Below, one piece after another: positions 34,849-44,654 of a DNA stretch of 64,000 nucleotides. The stretch is from Desulfotruncus alcoholivorax DSM 16058 (GTDB taxonomy: Bacteria; Bacillota; Desulfotomaculia; Desulfotomaculales; Desulfallaceae), in contig NZ_AUMW01000002.1 of assembly GCF_000430885.1 (NCBI RefSeq), forward strand, positions 62,001 to 126,000, written 5' to 3'. Within the stretch, counting starts at the first letter, position 1. Every line of letters begins with the position of its first letter. Under the pieces are notes generated by a model. That model worked only from the letters and a program-made list of their open reading frames with translations. It was not told the DNA's origin and ran no database searches. Position numbers and translations under genes: made by a program.

Positions 34849-34980
34849 CAGGTAGTCAGAATTGCTAAAATTAGAATCCGGCAGCAGTCAGCATTCACAA
34901 CTAAGTTGGTTTTTTGCCTTCCACTTGAATTCTACCCCAAAATTATTCTGATTCCTGACTTCTGCCTCCTGGCTCCTGAG
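34849..34980 (-). repeat. dispersed repeat family C, copy 2
   Basis: CAGGTAGTCAGAATT, AGCAGTCAGCATTCA and CTGATTCCTGACTTCTGCC with CTCCTGGCTCCTGAG repeat the words of copy 1. The distal part overlaps the 3' end of the DUF177 gene and encodes its last residues. Confidence 0.65.
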
Positions 34981-35488
34981 CAGTTACTAATTCCTTCAAT
35001 TTGGCCATACGTGGATCGATTTCTTCTTTTTCACAATTGCATTTGCTTTTGTTTAAGTTGGTTCCACATAAGGAGCAAAGGCCCCGGCAACCATCATCAC
35101 AGATAAACCGCAGGGGTAAATTTACCAAGATTGTATTAATTGCCTCGGGGGTTATATCTATGCTGTCGCCTGAATAAGGAATCCAGTCCTCTTCGCGAGA
35201 CCCGCCGGCATTCTTGGCCCGGTCGTAATAAGTATCCATAAAAACAGGGCTCATTGTTAAAACAAAGCTATCCAGGCACCGGCTGCAAACAACCACTAAA
35301 TCAACATCCAATTGCCCTTCCACGGCGATCGCATCACCAATATTTGTCAGCACAAGGTTAAACTTGGCAGGTTTGGCAAGCTTGATATAATCCCCGTCCG
35401 CCGGAAGGGGCGGCAGGTCACTGGCAAAATCAACCCACTCTCGTTTACCTTTTTCTTTTTTCAAGTGCTCCACATTCAAAAAGGGCAC
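34943..35488 (-). CDS. yceD: DUF177 / YceD large-ribosomal-subunit accumulation protein
   Basis: This 181-residue DUF177 protein is associated with 23S rRNA/50S accumulation. A Cys pair VVCSRCLDSF lies near residue 70, and a zinc-like site CDDGCRGLCSLCGTNLNKSKCNC near 130. The start is a GTG behind AGGAGGGGTG. The last residues (GGRSQESE) come from a family C repeat. It stands directly upstream of rpmF, the universal arrangement. Confidence 0.92.
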   Translation of the reverse strand: MPFLNVEHLKKEKGKREWVDFASDLPPLPADGDYIKLAKPAKFNLVLTNIGDAIAVEGQLDVDLVVVCSRCLDSFVLTMSPVFMDTYYDRAKNAGGSREEDWIPYSGDSIDITPEAINTILVNLPLRFICDDGCRGLCSLCGTNLNKSKCNCEKEEIDPRMAKLKELVTAQEPGGRSQESE

Positions 35489-35519
35489 AGAACACCCCTC
35501 CTGCTACTCAACAGGTAAA

Positions 35520-35548
35520 ATTATATAAACATGTGGCTTCTTTGTCAA
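35520..35548 (-). promoter_or_regulatory. consensus sigma-A promoter for yceD-rpmF
   Basis: The minus strand reads a perfect TTGACA (35548-35543), exactly 17 bp, and a perfect TATAAT (35525-35520), about 30 bp before the yceD start. Confidence 0.88.
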
Positions 35549-35675
35549 GATTAAGTAACAGAGCCGTTTTCACTAAAATTAATAGTTAATCTATGCTCTA
35601 TAAAATCTATGCAATCTTTAAAGGACTTGTATCAGCCAATGATGCATATTGTTATACAGTGGGGGGGATTGCCAG

Positions 35676-36947
35676 ATGCCGTTGGGTCGCGGTCACTTAT
35701 CCAATGGTATGGAGAGAAAAGACATCCCAGGTTTAATTTGGACCATGTTGGCTGTTTGTTTTGTATTTTGCATGGTTTACCGGCCGGTGCTGGTTTTTCA
35801 GGGGGCGGTTGCGGGGCTGAAAGCCTGGTGGGAAATCGTTTTCCCTTCTTTGCTGCCATTTTTTATAACTTCAGAAATTTTGATGAAGCTGGGCTTGGTC
35901 AGGTTTATCGGCACGCTGCTGGAGCCGGTAATGCGGCCCATCTTCAATGTACCGGGGACAGGCGGGTTCGTTATGGTTATCGGTTTTACCAGCGGCTTTC
36001 CCATCGGCAGCATGGTCACAGCCCAGCTGCGCCGTGACGGGTTGTGCTCCAAGGTTGAGGGCGAGCGCCTGATGAGCTTCACCAACAACTCCAGCCCTTT
36101 GTTCATGCTGACGGCGGTTGCCGTAGGCATGTTCGGCCGGCCGGAATTTGGGATATTGATAGCCGGGTCCCACTACCTGGCCAATCTTTTGCTTGGCATC
36201 GGCCTCAGATTTTACAAACGCCATGACCGGGAGGGCCTGGTTGATAGCCGCGGCAGGCAAAACCGGTCTGTTATTGCCGCCGTTAACGCGCTGATCGAGC
36301 ACCAGCGCAAGGAACGGGTGCCGCTGGGCAAATTATTGGGGGAAGCGGTGGCCTCCTCCGTTACCAAACTGCTCAACATCGGGGGCTTTATCATTTTATT
36401 TGCCGTAATTATTAAAATAATGCAGGACGTCGGCGCCATAAAAGCCGTTGCTTCCGTGCTCGGGTTTTTCCTGGCCCCGCTCGGCTTCCCGCCAGACATA
36501 CTTAAAGCCCTGGCCAGCGGCATGTTTGAAATGACCATGGGCACCAAACTGGCCTCTGAAGCTTCAGGCAGCCAATTGGATAAGTTGATGGCGGTGGCCA
36601 TGATCCTGGGTTGGAGCGGGCTTTGCATTCAGGCGCAGGTGGCCAGCATGATCTCGGGAACAGACATGAACATGAAAATTTTTGTCCTGACCCGCATGGC
36701 GCACGCCCTGCTGGCGGCAGGCGTACTCAAATTTTTATATACCAACGAAAGGATATCCGGCGCACTGCTGACCACCCCGGTATTTGCTCCCCTGCTGCAC
36801 GCCGCACACGGTTCAACATTAAAAATGGTTTACGGGGCCTTTTGCACCACGGCAATCCTGCTGGGCCTGCTGATCGCACTGGCCTTTATTTTTAGAATAT
36901 TTAATTACAGCCTGCGGGCAGTGCTTCACTTTACTAATCAACCTTAA
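35676..36947 (+). CDS. ylbJ: sporulation integral membrane protein YlbJ
   Basis: This is a polytopic membrane protein of 423 residues with the nucleoside-recognition (Gate) domain typical of YlbJ/SpoVM-era sporulation proteins. Segments include [23 protein letters not shown] near residue 60, [18 protein letters not shown] near 105, and [16 protein letters not shown] near 330. In Bacillus YlbJ is needed for spore cortex or resistance. The ATG at 35676 follows GGGGGGG by 8 bases. It lies divergent from yceD. The 3' end overlaps the chemoreceptor gene by 14 bp. Confidence 0.9.
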   Translation: MPLGRGHLSNGMERKDIPGLIWTMLAVCFVFCMVYRPVLVFQGAVAGLKAWWEIVFPSLLPFFITSEILMKLGLVRFIGTLLEPVMRPIFNVPGTGGFVMVIGFTSGFPIGSMVTAQLRRDGLCSKVEGERLMSFTNNSSPLFMLTAVAVGMFGRPEFGILIAGSHYLANLLLGIGLRFYKRHDREGLVDSRGRQNRSVIAAVNALIEHQRKERVPLGKLLGEAVASSVTKLLNIGGFIILFAVIIKIMQDVGAIKAVASVLGFFLAPLGFPPDILKALASGMFEMTMGTKLASEASGSQLDKLMAVAMILGWSGLCIQAQVASMISGTDMNMKIFVLTRMAHALLAAGVLKFLYTNERISGALLTTPVFAPLLHAAHGSTLKMVYGAFCTTAILLGLLIALAFIFRIFNYSLRAVLHFTNQP

Positions 36948-38520
36948 ACTGAACGATTGCTGCCTGTAGTTCCTCTGCAATGTTGGCCAACTCCTGGGCT
37001 GAATTAGTCACTTGCTGAACCGATAAGGCAATCTGCTCGTTGGATGTTGCCAGTTGTTTGGCACTTTCATTGGCATGTTTGGTACCTTCAGCGATATCCT
37101 TCATAATGGCCGTATTATCATCTATGGCTTTGATGATTTGTTTTAGGGAAGCGCCTGTTTTACTGGCTATTTGCACTCCTTCAGCCACTTCTTTGGCTCC
37201 GTTTTCCATTGCGCCTTTAACGTTTTCCATGTTGATTTGAATTTCACTAATTAAGCTTGTTATCTCATTGGCGGCTCCGGCTGACTGTTCAGCCAGTTGA
37301 CGTACTTCTTCCGCCACCACTGCAAATCCACGGCCAAATTCCCCGGCCCGTGCCGCTTCTATGGCAGCATTCAAAGCCAGCAAATTTGTCTGATCCGCTA
37401 TATTGGTAATTGTATTGATAATTTCCCCAATCTTACTGGATTGTTCGCCAAGTTCTTGAATTGCTGATGCCAAATTCTGAGAAGATGAAGCAATGGAATT
37501 GATCTTTTCTATTGTGTCACTTACGGCCCGGTTGCCTTCTTCCGCCACATGCCGGGCTTGCTTCGACCTGATGGTTGCAGCTTTTGCATTATCCGCATCT
37601 TTTGCGGAAGTTGCGGCAACTTTATTAGTGGTACCGGCCAACTCCTCAACTGTAGCACTAACCTCTTCGCTGGTGGAATATAGTTCCTGACTGAACGAGG
37701 CCACTGAGTTAGCCTTTTCTTTAACATTTGCTACCAGTTGTTTTAAGCTGCCGGCCATACCATTTATGCTCTCGGCAAGCTGGCCGATTTCATCGTTACT
37801 CTTAATATTAAAATTGTGGGTCAGGTCCCCCGTGGACATCAAGACGCAGCCTTCGCGTAGCTTAATTAAAGGATCGGAGATTTTTCGAGCCAGCCACATT
37901 GAAACCATAAAACAGATAAAATAGATAACCAGAAGAGGGACGGCTATATTGACTATTATTTTCTTTTTTATATCCAATATTTTATCAGCCGGGAAGTCAG
38001 CCCCCAAAATGGCGACAACTTGACCGGCACTGTTTTTTATAGGCGCATAAGCAGATTTAAAAGTGCCCCATTCATCGGTATAAAAACCGTCGGTACAAGA
38101 AGGCGTCCCGGCAAATGCTTTTTTCATACCCGATTCCCAGCTATACTCTTCGCCAATCGGGCACGGTTTCTCCGGATCACCGTCAACTGCGAAATATACC
38201 TTGCCATCCTTGGAATACAATGTGTAAACGTAAGGAATATGCAATTGATTTTGAATCTGTTGAAAATACGTTCTAACGTCCTTGTAATTTTCTGAGGACA
38301 TATCCGCTGCGGCGATCAACTTTTCTTGTTGATCGCCGTCAACTTTTAAAGCAGCAATAATTGCAGTATTAATAATGCTATCGGTAAAGTTGCTTTCAAC
38401 TTGGCTGTATATCGTACGATAGATTATGGCAGCAACAATAACGGTCGAGAGCAATGATAAAATTAAAAACATTGAAGTAAGTTTTGTACGAATACTAATT
38501 TTGGTTCTGTAATACAACAC
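36934..38520 (-). CDS. methyl-accepting chemotaxis protein
   Basis: This is a transmembrane chemoreceptor of about 528 residues. It has a first membrane helix ([21 protein letters not shown]), an extracytoplasmic Cache-like sensor to about residue 190, a second helix ([19 protein letters not shown]), HAMP, and a signalling domain whose hairpin tip is [46 protein letters not shown]. The GTG at 38520 follows GGAGG by 5-6 bases, and the frame is open 37 codons further. The ligand is unknown. No other chemotaxis gene is near. Confidence 0.93.
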   Translation of the reverse strand: MLYYRTKISIRTKLTSMFLILSLLSTVIVAAIIYRTIYSQVESNFTDSIINTAIIAALKVDGDQQEKLIAAADMSSENYKDVRTYFQQIQNQLHIPYVYTLYSKDGKVYFAVDGDPEKPCPIGEEYSWESGMKKAFAGTPSCTDGFYTDEWGTFKSAYAPIKNSAGQVVAILGADFPADKILDIKKKIIVNIAVPLLVIYFICFMVSMWLARKISDPLIKLREGCVLMSTGDLTHNFNIKSNDEIGQLAESINGMAGSLKQLVANVKEKANSVASFSQELYSTSEEVSATVEELAGTTNKVAATSAKDADNAKAATIRSKQARHVAEEGNRAVSDTIEKINSIASSSQNLASAIQELGEQSSKIGEIINTITNIADQTNLLALNAAIEAARAGEFGRGFAVVAEEVRQLAEQSAGAANEITSLISEIQINMENVKGAMENGAKEVAEGVQIASKTGASLKQIIKAIDDNTAIMKDIAEGTKHANESAKQLATSNEQIALSVQQVTNSAQELANIAEELQAAIVQFKVD

Positions 38521-38683
38521 ATACTCCTCCTGTACGTTTCTATTATTGCCTAAATCATAGTTAGAATATAATGGCATTACTTCGTAATTCGACATGATAA
38601 TTAGCTTTCCTGCATAATGTGCATTTTTCACGGGCTATCATGCTGTACAACAGTTTGAGATGATCAATATAGGGAGACCCTTT

Positions 38684-38707
38684 AGCGTCCCCAAGGGGCG
38701 CTTTTTT
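38684..38707 (+). terminator. plus-strand intrinsic terminator in the leader of acd
   Basis: AGCGTCCCC, loop AA, GGGGCGCT and TTTTTT form a strong terminator about 80 bp before the acd start, on the same strand as acd. No plus-strand gene ends nearby (ylbJ is 1.7 kb away), so it could be part of an attenuator. Confidence 0.75.
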
Positions 38708-38785
38708 GTTTGATACATTTTTCAACCTGCCGCGGGAAAAGATATCAAGAACCGCAATCATCTCGTCCCTTAAGAAGGTGAAACA

Positions 38786-40888
38786 ATGACCGATTTGACC
38801 GGTTTCTTTAATCCCCGGTCCGTCGCCATTGCCGGCGCATCCCAGAAACCCGGCAAAATTGGCAACGCCATACTCAAAAATATTATTAACAGCGGGTATA
38901 AAGGCGCAATTTACCCGGTTAACCCCAAGGCGCAAGAAATCGAAGGCCTGCCATGTTACCCCGACATCGGAGCGATCCAGGATCCCCCGGAGCTGGTGGT
39001 GGTTGCCGTACCGGCGGCCAAAACTTTGGACCTGGCGAAAACCTGCGGGGAAAAAGGCGTTAAGCACCTGGTCGTGATAACCGCAGGCTTTAAGGAAGTC
39101 GGCCGGGATGGTCTGGAACTGGAAAAAAAGCTGGTAGAGGTTTGCAACAGCTATCAAATGAACATGCTGGGACCAAACTGCGTGGGCATGATGAATACCC
39201 ACGCCAGTCTCAACGCGTCCTTTTCCGCCACGTACCCCGCCCGGCCCGGTGATATCACCTTCATCTCCCAAAGCGGGGCGATGCTGGTGGCGATCCTGGA
39301 CTGGAGCAGCCTCACCGGACTCAACTTCAGCAAGGTGGTCAGCCTGGGCAACAAAGCCCAGCTCAATGAAGCAGATTTTATAGACGCCGCCGCCAATGAC
39401 CCCACCACCAAAGTAATTCTTTGCTATATTGAAGACGTGGCCAATGGCGATTACTTTTTAGAGGTGGCGGAGCAGGCTACCCGTAAAAAGCCTGTTATCA
39501 TCTTAAAATCCGGGACCAGCCAGGCCGGCGCCATGGCGGCATCGTCCCACACCGGGGCGCTGGCGGGCAGCGACCTGGCCTACGAAACGGCCTTTAGCCA
39601 GTGCGGTGTTATCAGGGCCCACAGCATGCCGGAATTATTTGACCTGGCCGTGGCTTTTTCCGAACAACCCGTGCCGCCTAACCGCAACGTAGCTGTAGTC
39701 ACCAACGCCGGCGGGCCGGGCATAGTGGCCACGGACACTGTGGAAGCAAGCGGCATGGCCATGGCCAGGTTTACCAAAGATACAATTGATGCATTGCGGC
39801 AAAGTCTTCCGGCGGAATCTAATATATACAACCCGGTGGACGTGCTTGGTGACGCCGGGGCCGATCGTTACCATACCGCACTGGAAAAAGTGCTGGCCGA
39901 TCCGAACGTAGGCAGCGCAGTGGTGTTGGTTTGTCCAACGGCGGTCACCGACCCGGTGCCGACAGCCCAAGCCATTGTTGACTTGCATCACAAGCACCCT
40001 GACAAACCCGTACTGGCGGCGTACATGGGAGGCCCCATGCTGGCCCCCGGAGCGGAACTGCTGTCAAAGTCCGGGATTCCATGCTTCACCTTTCCCGAAC
40101 CGGCGATCAACGCCATCAGCGGCATGTCCCGGTACTCGGCAATGCAAGCAAGGCCGGAAGAACACCCGGAAAGAGCCATCCATGCTGACCGCGGGACAGT
40201 TAAAACTATTTTTGATCAAGTCCGGCAAGAAGGCAGGCTGGTGCTGCTTGGCAGTGAAGCCTACCAGGCAGCCAAGGCTTACGGCATACCGGCGGCGCCG
40301 GTATTGCTGGCCGCATCACCGGACCAGGCGGTGCAACTGGCGGAACAAATCGGCTTCCCGGTGGTGCTCAAAGTGGCATCACCCAAAATAATGCACAAAA
40401 CTGATGTGGGTGGGGTGCTGATCGGGCTGAAAACCGCGGAAGAAGTAAGGCGGGGATACATAGAAATAACCGAAAACGTCCAGCGTTACCTGCCGGACGT
40501 GATTATTCACGGCATAGAAATCCAGAAAATGATGCCCCAAGGCACGGAATTAATCGTGGGCATGTCCAGGGACGTGCAGTTCGGCCCCTTAATTGCCTTT
40601 GGCCTGGGCGGCATTTACGTCAACTTGATGAAAGATGTAAGTTTTCGTCTGGCCCGCGGCCTGACCGAAAAGGAAATCCAAAAAATGCTTACAGAAACAA
40701 AAGCCTACACGCTGTTAAAGGGATACCGCGGTGAACAACCGGCTGATATAGGCGCAATAGTGGATATCATCGCCAGGACGGCCCGCCTGGTAACCGATTT
40801 CAGCGAAATCACCGAATTGGACATTAACCCGGTATTCGCTTATCCGGAGGGCGCCTCGGCCCTGGATATTAAAATAACGGTATCGTGA
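38786..40888 (+). CDS. acd: acetate--CoA ligase (ADP-forming), fused alpha-beta subunits
   Basis: This converts acyl-CoA, ADP and phosphate to the acid, CoA and ATP, giving substrate-level energy in anaerobes. It has 700 residues. The CoA-binding Rossmann domain comes first (PRSVAIAGASQKPGKIGNAIL), followed by two flavodoxin-like ligase domains with the phospho-His in SSHTGALAGSDLAYETAF near residue 255. The C-terminal ATP-grasp beta part is from about 480 (VVLKVASPKIMHKTDVGGVLIGL). Substrate range (acetyl or other acyl) is not visible. It is followed two codons later by a BioD/DRTGG gene. Confidence 0.94.
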   Translation: MTDLTGFFNPRSVAIAGASQKPGKIGNAILKNIINSGYKGAIYPVNPKAQEIEGLPCYPDIGAIQDPPELVVVAVPAAKTLDLAKTCGEKGVKHLVVITAGFKEVGRDGLELEKKLVEVCNSYQMNMLGPNCVGMMNTHASLNASFSATYPARPGDITFISQSGAMLVAILDWSSLTGLNFSKVVSLGNKAQLNEADFIDAAANDPTTKVILCYIEDVANGDYFLEVAEQATRKKPVIILKSGTSQAGAMAASSHTGALAGSDLAYETAFSQCGVIRAHSMPELFDLAVAFSEQPVPPNRNVAVVTNAGGPGIVATDTVEASGMAMARFTKDTIDALRQSLPAESNIYNPVDVLGDAGADRYHTALEKVLADPNVGSAVVLVCPTAVTDPVPTAQAIVDLHHKHPDKPVLAAYMGGPMLAPGAELLSKSGIPCFTFPEPAINAISGMSRYSAMQARPEEHPERAIHADRGTVKTIFDQVRQEGRLVLLGSEAYQAAKAYGIPAAPVLLAASPDQAVQLAEQIGFPVVLKVASPKIMHKTDVGGVLIGLKTAEEVRRGYIEITENVQRYLPDVIIHGIEIQKMMPQGTELIVGMSRDVQFGPLIAFGLGGIYVNLMKDVSFRLARGLTEKEIQKMLTETKAYTLLKGYRGEQPADIGAIVDIIARTARLVTDFSEITELDINPVFAYPEGASALDIKITVS

Positions 40889-40895
40889 GGTGTTG

Positions 40896-41951
40896 ATGAT
40901 GAAAAATCTGTTCATTCTGGGAACGGCGGAAAGCGGAAAAACAGCCGTTGCCGTGGGCCTGGCACTAAAGCTGAAAGAACTGGGTTATCAAGTGGCCTAT
41001 TTCAAGCCGGTAGCCAACCTTACCGGCGCCACGTCCGGGCAAGACAGAGACGCCCTGCTGATGAAACAGGTGTTGGAGATGCGGCCGGATACCGGCGATA
41101 TAGCCCCATACAAGGCGGGTCCTTCATATCTTTCAACTTACCGGCATAATGAAACAATTGAGCAACTTATCGCCACCTATGAAAAGGTTGCGGCCGGCGC
41201 CGACATTGTTGTTATCGGCGGAGCCAGCGACCCCTCCATTATGTCCACCTTGGGCCTGGACGCGGTTACCCTGGCCCGGCGGCTTGGCGCCGCAACCTTG
41301 TTTATCATAAAAATAAAAAACGATTATAGTTTGGACCAAACGGTATTTTTGAACAATCATTTTTCCGGGCGGGACATACCTGTCATCGGCAATATATTTA
41401 ACAACGTGCCGCGGCCGCTGCTGGCAAAAACCGAAGGCATCTACCGGCAGCGGCTCTTGGAAAGGGGCTACCGCACTTTGGGCATTATACCGGCCAAACA
41501 TGATTTTGCTTATCCCACGGTGGCGGAATATTACGATACACTTGGCGGAGAATTGCTGGCGGGGGAAGATAAGCTGGACCGGCCGGTTGAAGACCTGATC
41601 ATCGGCGCCATGACAATCGAAAGCGCGCTGGGGTACTTACGCCGTTCCCCCAATAAGGCCTTTATCACCGGGGGTGACCGTGCCGAGCTCGCCCTGGCTG
41701 CACTGGAAACCAGCACCTCGGTCATTATCTTAACCGGCGGCTTGTATCCCGACGTCAAGGTGATCGCCAAGGCAGCTGAAAAAGGAGTCCCGGTAATACT
41801 GGTGCATTACGACACTTACGCCACCATGGAAAAGCTGGCCGAAGTAGCAAAAAATATCAGGCCCGGTGACAAACAGGCGATTGATGCGGCGAAGGAAACC
41901 ATTGAAAAACACGTTAATTGGGAATACATTGTAGACCAGCTCAAGAAGTGA
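40896..41951 (+). CDS. BioD-like/DRTGG-domain protein (phosphotransacetylase N-terminal homologue)
   Basis: This 351-residue protein has an N-terminal BioD/cobyric-acid-synthase-like P-loop domain (ILGTAESGKTAVAVGLALKL, YFKPVANL, VIGGASDPS). A DRTGG domain follows from about residue 215 (LIIGAMTIESALGYLRRSPNKAFITGGDRAELALAALE). The same pair of domains forms the regulatory N-terminus of long phosphotransacetylases, but here the catalytic Pta domain is absent. Its tight link to acd suggests control of acyl-CoA/acetate conversion, which is inference. Confidence 0.85.
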   Translation: MMKNLFILGTAESGKTAVAVGLALKLKELGYQVAYFKPVANLTGATSGQDRDALLMKQVLEMRPDTGDIAPYKAGPSYLSTYRHNETIEQLIATYEKVAAGADIVVIGGASDPSIMSTLGLDAVTLARRLGAATLFIIKIKNDYSLDQTVFLNNHFSGRDIPVIGNIFNNVPRPLLAKTEGIYRQRLLERGYRTLGIIPAKHDFAYPTVAEYYDTLGGELLAGEDKLDRPVEDLIIGAMTIESALGYLRRSPNKAFITGGDRAELALAALETSTSVIILTGGLYPDVKVIAKAAEKGVPVILVHYDTYATMEKLAEVAKNIRPGDKQAIDAAKETIEKHVNWEYIVDQLKK

Positions 41952-41980
41952 AAGCCGCGTCCTCCGCGGCTTATTTTTTA
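41952..41980 (+). terminator. terminator after the acd operon
   Basis: AAGCCGCG, loop TCCTC, CGCGGCTT then ATTTTTTA. It starts right at the stop codon of the DRTGG gene and lies opposite the 3' end of the coiled-coil gene. Confidence 0.88.
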
Positions 41981-41981
41981 C

Positions 41982-42446
41982 CTATACAGCTTCTTTACTT
42001 TGTTTCATGCCTTTCAGCTCCATCCTGCCCTGGCGGATCTCCTCAAGTATTTGGGATAAATTACCTTCCAGGTTGGATAGGATTTCATCCGCATAGTCAC
42101 GAGCTCCCTGCTTAATCTGAACAGCCACTTGCTCGGCCCTTGCTTCAATCTCACGGGCAATTTCCTGGGCTTTACGGGCTACTTCGGATTCATCCGCTTT
42201 TCTTTCCAGCTGCTTTTCAGCATCCTCCATGATACGTAATGCCTCTCGTTTTGAGTCCGTGATTACTTTTTCCCTTTCCTGGAGCACCCACTTGGCCTGC
42301 CTTAGTTCTTCCGGCAAGGATGTCCTGATCCGGTCCAGGTAATCAAGCAGTCTGTCTTCGTCCACCAGAACCCTTTTGGTCATGGGAACCCTGGGACTGC
42401 TATCGATTAATTCCTCCATTTCATTTAAAATGTTGAATAATTCCAA
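41982..42446 (-). CDS. coiled-coil protein of unknown function (often labelled ATPase subunit-like)
   Basis: This 154-residue protein is nearly all helix. Residues about 45-150 are a long charged coiled coil (EREKVITDSKREALRIMEDAEKQLERKADESEVARKAQEIAREIEARAEQ). It resembles V/F-type ATPase stalk subunits only in composition, and that similarity is not evidence of function. It starts at TTG behind GGGGGGG. It is directly downstream of coaD, a position kept in related Clostridia as far as I recall. Confidence 0.75.
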   Translation of the reverse strand: MELFNILNEMEELIDSSPRVPMTKRVLVDEDRLLDYLDRIRTSLPEELRQAKWVLQEREKVITDSKREALRIMEDAEKQLERKADESEVARKAQEIAREIEARAEQVAVQIKQGARDYADEILSNLEGNLSQILEEIRQGRMELKGMKQSKEAV

Positions 42447-42466
42447 AACAAGATCCCCCCCGCCCG

Positions 42467-42949
42467 TTACCGGTTCTTAAATTTTTCCCGCAGCCTGTCC
42501 TGCACCAACGGCGGCACCAGGTCCCTGACGCAACCGCCGAAGGACACCACCTCTTTAACCGCACTGGAACTGATAAATGAGAATTCCGCCCTGGTCATAA
42601 GAAATACGGTTTCCACCGATGTCTGCAATTTTTTATTGGTAAGCGCCATCATAAATTCATTTTCAAAGTCGGATATCGCCCTTAACCCCCTGATAATGAC
42701 TTGAGCATTGTTTTCCTTGGCATAATTTACCGTCAAACCGTTAAAGGCGCCAACGGAAACGTTATCTATGGAATGCGTAACCTCTTTGAGCATGTCCAAC
42801 CGCTCGTCAACGCTAAAAAGCGGTTGCTTACCCGGGTTTCGCGAAACCGCAACAATTAACTTGTCAAACAACAAAGCTGCACGCTCAATAATATCTAAAT
42901 GCCCGTTGGTAACTGGGTCGAAGCTACCCGGGTAAACGGCTATTCGCAA
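42467..42949 (-). CDS. coaD: phosphopantetheine adenylyltransferase
   Basis: This is the fourth step of CoA synthesis, 160 residues. It shows AVYPGSFDPVTNGHLDIIERAALLFDK (the nucleotidyltransferase H-x-G-H equivalent), IIRGLRAISDFENEFMMALTNK near residue 88, and FISSSAVKEVVSFGG near 125. A TTG start lies inside the rsmD end (10-bp overlap). Confidence 0.96.
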   Translation of the reverse strand: MRIAVYPGSFDPVTNGHLDIIERAALLFDKLIVAVSRNPGKQPLFSVDERLDMLKEVTHSIDNVSVGAFNGLTVNYAKENNAQVIIRGLRAISDFENEFMMALTNKKLQTSVETVFLMTRAEFSFISSSAVKEVVSFGGCVRDLVPPLVQDRLREKFKNR

Positions 42950-43515
42950 AATTTATCCCCCTCTGAACTGTGCTTGTAGAATAGTAGGGCCGTATCCCCA
43001 TATTTCTCGCGCCGCACCATATAGTACGATCCTGCCTTCTCCGGCGCAGCTTCACCGGCTCCAATTTCAATTACCAATACGCCGCCCTGACAAAGCACGG
43101 GGTATTTACATAATGTATTCAATGTTAACCCGGCGAGTCCCTGCCGGTACGGAGGGTCCGCAAAAATAATATCGAATTTATCCCCGCGCCGTTGCATAAA
43201 TTCCACAGCTGTTACTACATCCCGCCTGATAATTTCAGATCCTTCCCATAACCCCGTTAAAGTAATATTTTCTTTTAAGATACGGGCTACCTGAGGATTG
43301 GATTCAACAAAGACTGCTCTACGGGCACCCCGGCTTAAAGCTTCCAGTCCCACGCCACCTGTTCCGGCAAAAAGATCGGCAAACTCACTACCGGGGACAA
43401 GGTTGCCGATAATATTGAATAACGCTTCCTTAACCCGGTCCGAAGTCGGCCTGACCGGCAACTTACCCGGAGATTTTAAACGTCTTTTTTTGGCTGATCC
43501 GGCAATTACCCGCAA
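42940..43515 (-). CDS. rsmD: 16S rRNA (guanine-966-N2)-methyltransferase
   Basis: This methylates G966 of 16S rRNA, 191 residues. It shows MRVIAGSAKKRRLKSP, RPTSDRVKEALFNIIG, the SAM site DLFAGTGGVGLEALSRGARRAVFVE near residue 45, and the catalytic FADPPYRQGL near 115. It starts at TTG behind GGAAGG. The rsmD-coaD pair is conserved. Confidence 0.96.
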   Translation of the reverse strand: MRVIAGSAKKRRLKSPGKLPVRPTSDRVKEALFNIIGNLVPGSEFADLFAGTGGVGLEALSRGARRAVFVESNPQVARILKENITLTGLWEGSEIIRRDVVTAVEFMQRRGDKFDIIFADPPYRQGLAGLTLNTLCKYPVLCQGGVLVIEIGAGEAAPEKAGSYYMVRREKYGDTALLFYKHSSEGDKFCE

Positions 43516-43671
43516 AAATTTCCTTCCTTTCCTAATTAAACGTAATAATTATAACACAGAAGTTGTAAAAAAGTCGATTTATATACAAAAAGGTCTTACT
43601 TGAGTTATGTATCGTATATTAAAGACAAATTGGGCAAATATATAAAAAATACTTTACGGAGTGATATTATT

Positions 43672-44622
43672 TTGGATCGAGAATTCTTAAAATCAATGGG
43701 CGTTTCGCTGGACCTGGCCCTTGAAGCAAGGGAGATCGTAAGGGGTGAAACAGGTCAGGAAGTACCGGGGGTCCGGGTTGATAAAGAAACTTATGACCAT
43801 GCTACCGTTACAACTGTTTACATCGAAGATGAAAGTGCCCAGGCCATTATGGGTAAACCCGTTGGTAAATACATAACTATTGAGGCGCCGGCAATCAGGG
43901 AAAACGACCCCGATGCGCACCGTCAAGTAGCCGAAGTACTGGCGGAACAACTTAAAAAAATGTTTGATTTGCCCATGGAGTCCAATATCCTGGTGGTAGG
44001 ACTCGGCAACTGGAACGCCACACCCGACGCGTTGGGGCCCAGAGTCGTCGACAATTGCCTTGTAACCAGACACCTTTTTAATTACGCACCCCAATCACTG
44101 CAGGGCGGCATGCGGCCGGTCAGTGCCATTGCCCCCGGCGTTCTGGGCATTACCGGCATTGAAACCGCTGAAATTGTCCAGGGCGTTACTGAAAGAGTAA
44201 AGCCGGAATTAATTATTGCAATAGATTCCCTGGCGGCACGCAGCGTCGACCGTATCGCAACCACCATTCAGCTGGCGGATACCGGAATCAACCCCGGCTC
44301 GGGAATAGGCAATAAACGGGCAGGTATCAACCGGGAAACCATGGGTGTAAAAGTTATAGCCATAGGCGTTCCCACTGTTGCGTCGGCAGCATTAATTGCC
44401 CAGGACGCCATTGAAAAGTATCTTAAGACCACCAATACCCAGATCGGGGTCACCAACGAAGCTATCAAAAGTGTCCTGGAACCATTTGGCGGCAACCTGA
44501 CCGTAACACCAAAGGAAATCGACACCCTGATTGAAGATACCGCCCATATTATTGCCGGCGGGATATCAATGGCGCTGCACCCGGGAGTCAATCCCGACGA
44601 CTACGCTTATTATCTTCATTAA
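43672..44622 (+). CDS. gpr: germination protease GPR
   Basis: This aspartic-type protease degrades alpha/beta SASPs during spore germination. It has 316 residues from the TTG at 43672 (GGAGTG eight bases upstream). The frame is open 24 codons further, but the short form begins DREFLKSMGVSLDLALEAREIV, matching the self-cleaved pro-sequence region of known GPRs. Core motifs are LVVGLGNWNATPDALGPRVVDN near residue 105 and IIAIDSLAARSVDRIATTIQLADTGINPGSGIGNKR near 185. It is adjacent to and convergent with one of its likely substrates. Confidence 0.95.
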   Translation: MDREFLKSMGVSLDLALEAREIVRGETGQEVPGVRVDKETYDHATVTTVYIEDESAQAIMGKPVGKYITIEAPAIRENDPDAHRQVAEVLAEQLKKMFDLPMESNILVVGLGNWNATPDALGPRVVDNCLVTRHLFNYAPQSLQGGMRPVSAIAPGVLGITGIETAEIVQGVTERVKPELIIAIDSLAARSVDRIATTIQLADTGINPGSGIGNKRAGINRETMGVKVIAIGVPTVASAALIAQDAIEKYLKTTNTQIGVTNEAIKSVLEPFGGNLTVTPKEIDTLIEDTAHIIAGGISMALHPGVNPDDYAYYLH

Positions 44623-44654
44623 TAGAATTAACGGAAACGGAATTAACGGACATG

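Noticed and set aside
38561-39271. Minus-strand open frame of 236 codons opposite the 5' part of acd
   Set aside because: It is antisense to the CoA-binding domain of Acd, with no recognisable domain.
43600-43671. 24-codon upstream extension of gpr
   Set aside because: The TTG at 43672 has an ideal ribosome site, and the shorter protein matches the known GPR N-terminus. A sigma-G promoter in this stretch was looked for and only weak matches were seen.
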